Position numbers and translations under genes: made by a program | NCBI GenBank assembly: GCA_028622995.1 | Contig: JAJQJQ010000006.1 | Span: 6,014,001 to 6,078,000 of the forward strand | DNA: 64,000 nt | Direction: 5' to 3' | Origin: Panagrolaimus kolymaensis | Taxonomy: Eukaryota; Nematoda; Chromadorea; Rhabditida; Panagrolaimidae | The notes under the pieces: generated by a model | Databases searched by the model: none | What the model saw: the letters and a program-made list of their open reading frames with translations, nothing else | Told to the model about the DNA's origin: nothing | Shown: positions 59,601 through 64,000 of the stretch, one piece after another | Numbering within the stretch: the first letter of the stretch is position 1 | Layout of the letters: the number at the start of each line of letters is the position of its first letter

Positions 59601-60180
59601 TTAAAATTAATATTACCAACGAAAAAAATTCAATAGCAAATCAAAAAAAGATTATTCTTCCACAATTTGAGAAAAATAAAATTAAGAATTTTTTTATTGG
59701 TTCGTTGTTGTTAGATTTTTAGGTTAAATATTTTTAAAAAAAATTTCAAATTTATGTTAATTTTCGTAGTTAATTGCTTGCCGCCTCAAATAACCAGAAT
59801 TTTTGTTTATACTTAACAAATACTTTCATATTTGTTGTTGCACTTTTAATTTTTTTTAACTCAAAAATAAAAAAATATTGTTATGTTTCTAAGGCTTCTG
59901 TTTCTAAAGGGAATTAAGAAACATAATTTGCTAATATCTTTGTAGTTTTAAAGTACACAATGGTCAGCTTCTTTAAAAAATTAACTTAAACATAATAAAT
60001 CCAAAAGTTCAAAAATATAAATAAATTAAAGTTGAAACTATTCATAATCTTTTTTTTTTCAGTTTATTGGGATTTTGTTCTTATTGTTGCACATATCGTT
60101 TACTATTTCGTAAAACTCGGAATCGAGCCTTTTGTGATTACATTTTCAAAGTTCAAATACTTTTTCATTGGATTTTACTT
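50616..60180. other. 9.5-kb intergenic or regulatory region
   Basis: A SAEG-1-like 5' UTR segment runs back from 50616 to a splice acceptor at 50785. Beyond that I see no gene. The DNA is dominated by A/T homopolymers with scattered GC-richer islands, for example 54880-55090, 55250-55480, 58480-58570 and 58990-59100, rich in CGACGA, GCTGCTG and CAGCC motifs. Many short frames exist on both strands and look like chance. Unseen upstream UTR exons and enhancers of the SAEG-1-like gene are the likeliest content. Confidence 0.5.
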
Positions 60181-60462
60181 ATGGCCAATTCTCCAGCGAA
60201 ACCATTCCCAAATATTGAAGCAAATGAAAAATATTTAAATGATACCCCAGCTTTTATTTGTCTTTCATTATTGCTTGGAATCTCACTGATTTCAATTTCA
60301 TTTTTTGCGTTTATTCATTATTCTTTCACAGCTTCAATGGTGGTGGTAACGATCGTATTGGGATTGTGCCAATTTATTTGGAAATTTGAGAGGACTCCAT
60401 TTTCACATGGTGAATTTGGTTTAATGATGCATTTTCATAAACATTATCATGAGGAATTGTAA
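60181..60462 (+). CDS. Small two-transmembrane protein (hypothetical)
   Basis: 93 aa starting MANSPAKPFPNIEANEKYLN, with two membrane segments at ~27-47 (ICLSLLLGISLISISFFAFI) and ~52-70 (ASMVVVTIVLGLCQFIW). A charged C-terminus (FERTPFSHGEFGLMMHFHKH, ending YHEEL) follows. The frame is open 38 codons further upstream, but that part reads like UTR (Cys/Phe/Tyr-rich) and starts just after a TTTTTTTTTTTCAG acceptor at 60062. I therefore take the Met at 60181 as the start, with a trans-spliced or cis-spliced 5' UTR. AATAAA overlaps the region right after the stop (60463). Family not recognised. Confidence 0.7.
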   Translation: MANSPAKPFPNIEANEKYLNDTPAFICLSLLLGISLISISFFAFIHYSFTASMVVVTIVLGLCQFIWKFERTPFSHGEFGLMMHFHKHYHEEL

Positions 60463-63400
60463 AATAAATTTATTTTTAAAAAGCATTATTAATTTCACTA
60501 AATAAAAAATAGCTCTCGAATGTTTAAAAGAATTTTTATGAATTTGTTGTCACATACATACAAAGCAATGATTCGTGGGTTCGTGTAATAAAAATCAAAA
60601 GACTTTTGAATTGATGTGATTATACTATCAAATTTCGTTTATTGTTAATACACTTTTTGTTGGAAATAAAATTAAAATAATTGTTTAAAATTACTTGTAT
60701 CTTCCTCTCTATACATAAAAAACTATTAATATTGTCTATCCTCCATCTAGCTGTAAACACTTACCAATGAAAAGGTTTCAAACAACAACAATCTTAAATC
60801 AACTGATAAAAAGAATGACCTTGATTTCATAATAAATTTATCAAAATATTACAGAAATCGCAAACTCTAGAGCAAAGTTGATCAAAGCAAAGCCATCGAA
60901 TCAAAATTAAAACACGGTAAAAATTTCCTCAAATAATTTTCCTTGCATACCTGGTTATTTCACATTTACTTTCCATCGATATTTTATACTTATGTATAAA
61001 TGTGCTCCACAGATTTAGAAGTGCAAGTTTTTACTGCTGTAATAAATCTTATTTTACAAATCTAAGTTACAAAAAACATATTATTATAAAATTATCGTCA
61101 TTTTTACAATTTTTATATATAATTTTTCTGCCATGGTTACTAAAAATAAAGTTTATAAAAGCTTATAAATATATTTTAATAAAGTTGTTAAGCAAAATAA
61201 ATCTCCCTTGATAATTTGATTTTTTTTACTAAAAACGCATTTACCATTTTTATATATATCTATTTTTGTTATTTTTTCAACATCAAATTCAAAGAATAAT
61301 GTTAAGTTTAAGTTCTTTTTTCCTACAAATCACCTTATGCTTGCTTTTTCCTTCTGCAAAAAATAGAATGTCAAAAAAGCCATAATCAAGTTGTCAAAAT
61401 ACTAAATGTGGCATTCATGACAAAGTTTTCTTAAAATTGAAACCTGCATTTTTTTTTGAAAGCTTCGTTTTTCTCTCTCTGTTTTTTCTTTCTTTTTTGT
61501 TTGTTGGAAATGGCGTTTATGCCGCTCTGCCGCCTGCTTTCGTTGCTTGCTTGTTACGTCAGAGTTTTTATAGTTAAAAAAAGTGACATCATGGAATCAT
61601 TCTTTCCTTTCTCTTTCTCGCACTTGAGTGCCATAGGCATTTTTCAGATTCCAACGTCTCTAAGCTTCTTTTCTTTTTAACTCTCCACTTTTTTGTGTTT
61701 GGCATCTTTTCTCTCTGTTGTTTTTGGTGCTTTTGGTTTTATGTTTTGTTTTTTAACTCCTTTGTGGTATAAAATTATAAATAATAAATTCTAATGTTGG
61801 AATTAAAATAATATCATAAACAAAAAATGACGAATCTTGACTCTTCGCTGAAAACTTTTGTTAATCAAACATTCGATATGAGATGCAGGCTTTAAAGCTA
61901 CCGTATGGTCTTTTCTTAATTAGATTTAGAGCTCCTTGAAGCTTTCATTAATGACCCAAATTCTCTTTTATCCTCCTTTTTTTCTCCTTCCATTTTTTTT
62001 ATTTTGGAATGCCTCTTCTTGTTGGGTGATGATAATGGTGGAAGAAGAAGAGGACGCTCCTCATTTTATTGATGAATGCTTTCTTTCTGCCATTCCAAAT
62101 TTTTTTTTTCATTCTATCTATTTTCATCACATCCATCCAGCATACACGCCATCATTTCGTTTTCTCTCGTTATTTTTTTATACGTGTACGTTTGCGCATT
62201 TTCATTTTTTCCCCCAGCTTTTTTTAGTTTCATCCAAAAAAAGTATAGAAACAAATTGGCATTCGTATAGTTTTTCATTTCGTATTCTTTATCCAAATTG
62301 ACTTCGAGTGACTACTCTCCATTTCCTCTTCACTTGTTAAATGTCAAATTTTCATTTCCTTTTTGTATCAAGTTCATATCATTTTTTCATTATTAAAAAA
62401 TATACTTTTTGGCAAAAAATATTAAAACTGAAATTATTTTTTTAAGCCCCAAAAGTGCTTACGTACATTCATTTCATAAATACACATCCACAATGTCCCA
62501 AGAAGCCTTACAACAAAAATCATTATTATTTTTTATTTGCCAAAATTTTTGAGTTTTATTCCCGAATCGAAAAGGTATTATTCTTTCATTGAAGCTACTT
62601 CTAATCTCTTGAGTATTTCTTTTTTCTCGTCATATTTATTAAGTGCCATATTTGACAACTTACGTCAAAATAAATTTTATAGTTAGTTGTATTAAAGTTT
62701 TCGTATCAACATGTATTTTTCCTCTTTCAGCCTTTCCCATTTATTTTTTTGTCGCTTTTAAACTTTTAGCCTCAAAAAAGTTGCCCATTTAAAAAAAAGC
62801 TTTAAAAAAAGTTGATATATCCATTACACTTTATTTTCTGCTCTCCCTCGCTCTCCTTCTCTTTTTACATACAATTTTTCTAAATTAGTTTTTTCTTTTC
62901 TTCCCTTCGCCTTTTTTCACAAAAAAATTAAGCGAAGGCGCGGCTTATACGTACGTTATTAATTTATTTCTCTTTTAAACAACAATACCGCGTCACCTGA
63001 AATAGTATGTAATTACGTGTTTAGCTTGCTTGAAAAGGAAGCAACAGAAAAAAAGAAAGAAATTTGACATCATCATTGAATTTTCTAAATAAAGTCATCG
63101 ATGAGGTTTTATTTTTCTTTTATTTACTCTTTTTTAAATTAAGCTTCAAAAAAATCTTCTTTCTTTTTGGGAAGGAATCTATCTTAGCTCTCTAGAAAAT
63201 TCTATTGTTTTGTTTTTTTTGCTCCTTCGAATGATATCAATAAAATGCCTTAAGGCAATGGCACAATAATATTGAGTTATTCATTGAAAGAATTATGTCG
63301 CCGATATTGTTGCTGCTGCCTTTTTTCTTTGAATTTTTTCTTGCTTGCTTCTCTTTCTTTTTACGAGATGTCATCACTCTTTTTTTTTCTTGATATTTTG

Positions 63401-64000
63401 TTCTCTTTTTTTGTGATGTTGTTTCTCAGAAAAAAATGGCAACATAAAGAGGCGGAAATGCTAATGTTACTAGCAATAGCAGTTTGAACGTTTCTAGCAT
63501 TTTTTAAAGAAGCCTTTTAGCAACCTTTGAATGGCACTTTTTTAAACGTTTTTTTTTGTTGAACGAAATTTAAATGTGCTTTGAAACGGTAGTTTTTTTA
63601 AGGACGTGGAAAGATTGTGAATAACTAAATGTGTTTAAGGTCGAAGTACATAAATAGGATGTTGTTCGAGAGAAAAATAAATGTTCGACTTTATTTGAAG
63701 AGTGTAAAAAAAGAGTAGTGAATGAAAAGAGAAATGAATGTTTGATATAAAAATGCCCGAGAGATCGAGAAGCTAGATAAAGTTATGCTCTCGATCTCCC
63801 CTTTTCTCTACACTCCCGGCCGAAAAAGTGAGTATATTGGGAGGTAAAGAGGGACTTGCAGTACAAATAATAAAATTAAATAAATAAACAACAAACATTG
63901 AATCTTCACATATATAATTATTAAGTTTAATCAAATTATAACAATAAAAAACATATTTCAATAACTTTGAAAAAAATTTAAGACTAATCATGACAATTAT
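60463..64000. other. Intergenic sequence to the window edge
   Basis: No supported gene. Open frames at 61002-61211, 61456-61680, 61936-62301 and 63272-63487 are Phe/Ser/Leu-rich products of T-rich DNA. At 63758-63795 a 10-bp inverted pair (GAGATCGAGA/TCTCGATCTC) precedes a C/T-rich stretch and a GTGAGT donor (63828). This could be the first untranslated exon of a plus-strand gene beyond the edge. Confidence 0.45.

Noticed and set aside
61456..62301. Hydrophobic frames suggesting membrane proteins
   Set aside because: They consist of T-rich DNA translated as F/S/L, with overlapping alternatives on both strands.

Overview
The window looks like nuclear DNA from a free-living or semi-parasitic nematode, most likely clade IV (Panagrolaimidae or a relative). 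It is very AT-rich and has many short GT-AG introns of about 45-90 nt. Splice acceptors lie a few bases before several start codons, as expected for spliced-leader trans-splicing. The proteins match nematode and animal families: poly(A)-binding protein, ZC3H14/SUT-2, CDC25, a tau-tubulin-kinase-like kinase, MATH-BTB proteins, and an ELM2-SANT-zinc-finger corepressor like SAEG-1/MIDEAS. No rRNA, tRNA, CRISPR array or bacterial operon was seen.

Layout. At 1-444 (minus) is the 5' part of an RRM gene resembling the selenocysteine-tRNA-associated protein. At 2307-5271 (plus) is a complete ten-exon sut-2/ZC3H14 gene with one GC-AG intron. pab-1 (6638-8774) and a cdc-25 gene (9397-10462) follow on the minus strand. 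Next come a nematode-specific F-box-like protein gene (12258-13472) with a stray exon of perhaps the same family, a fragmentary small gene, a TTBK-like kinase (14301-15856) tail-to-tail with an isolated VPS18 C-terminal piece, and a SPATA7-like gene (17017-18859). Two MATH-BTB genes (19407-20584, 21994-23153) bracket a truncated copy. An allatostatin-C-like neuropeptide precursor (23311-23724, minus) and a secreted double-vWA protein (24636-26245) complete the gene-dense third.

From 27122 to 50615 one seven-exon minus-strand gene, a SAEG-1/MIDEAS homologue, spans 23.5 kb because of a 16.8-kb intron. That intron holds a 639-bp foldback element with perfect inverted ends of about 120 bp, a broken USP-type deubiquitinase-like sequence interrupted by a 217-bp hAT-like MITE with 8-bp target duplication, striking GC-rich hairpins, and a 6.5-kb segment bounded by inverted ~190-bp repeats. 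The segment carries a decayed Helitron Rep gene and at least three other decayed coding units. From 50.8 to 60 kb there is a long AT-rich region with scattered GC-richer islands, probably regulatory. It is followed by one small two-TM protein gene (60181-60462) and 3.5 kb with no supported gene.

Functionally, the gene-dense part is a mixture: RNA tail biology (pab-1 and sut-2 act on poly(A) RNA), cell-cycle control, and lineage-specific expansions (MATH-BTB, F-box-like). The accessory interest lies in the giant intron. All exon models were built by eye from splice signals, reading-frame continuity and family resemblance, and no homology search was run.
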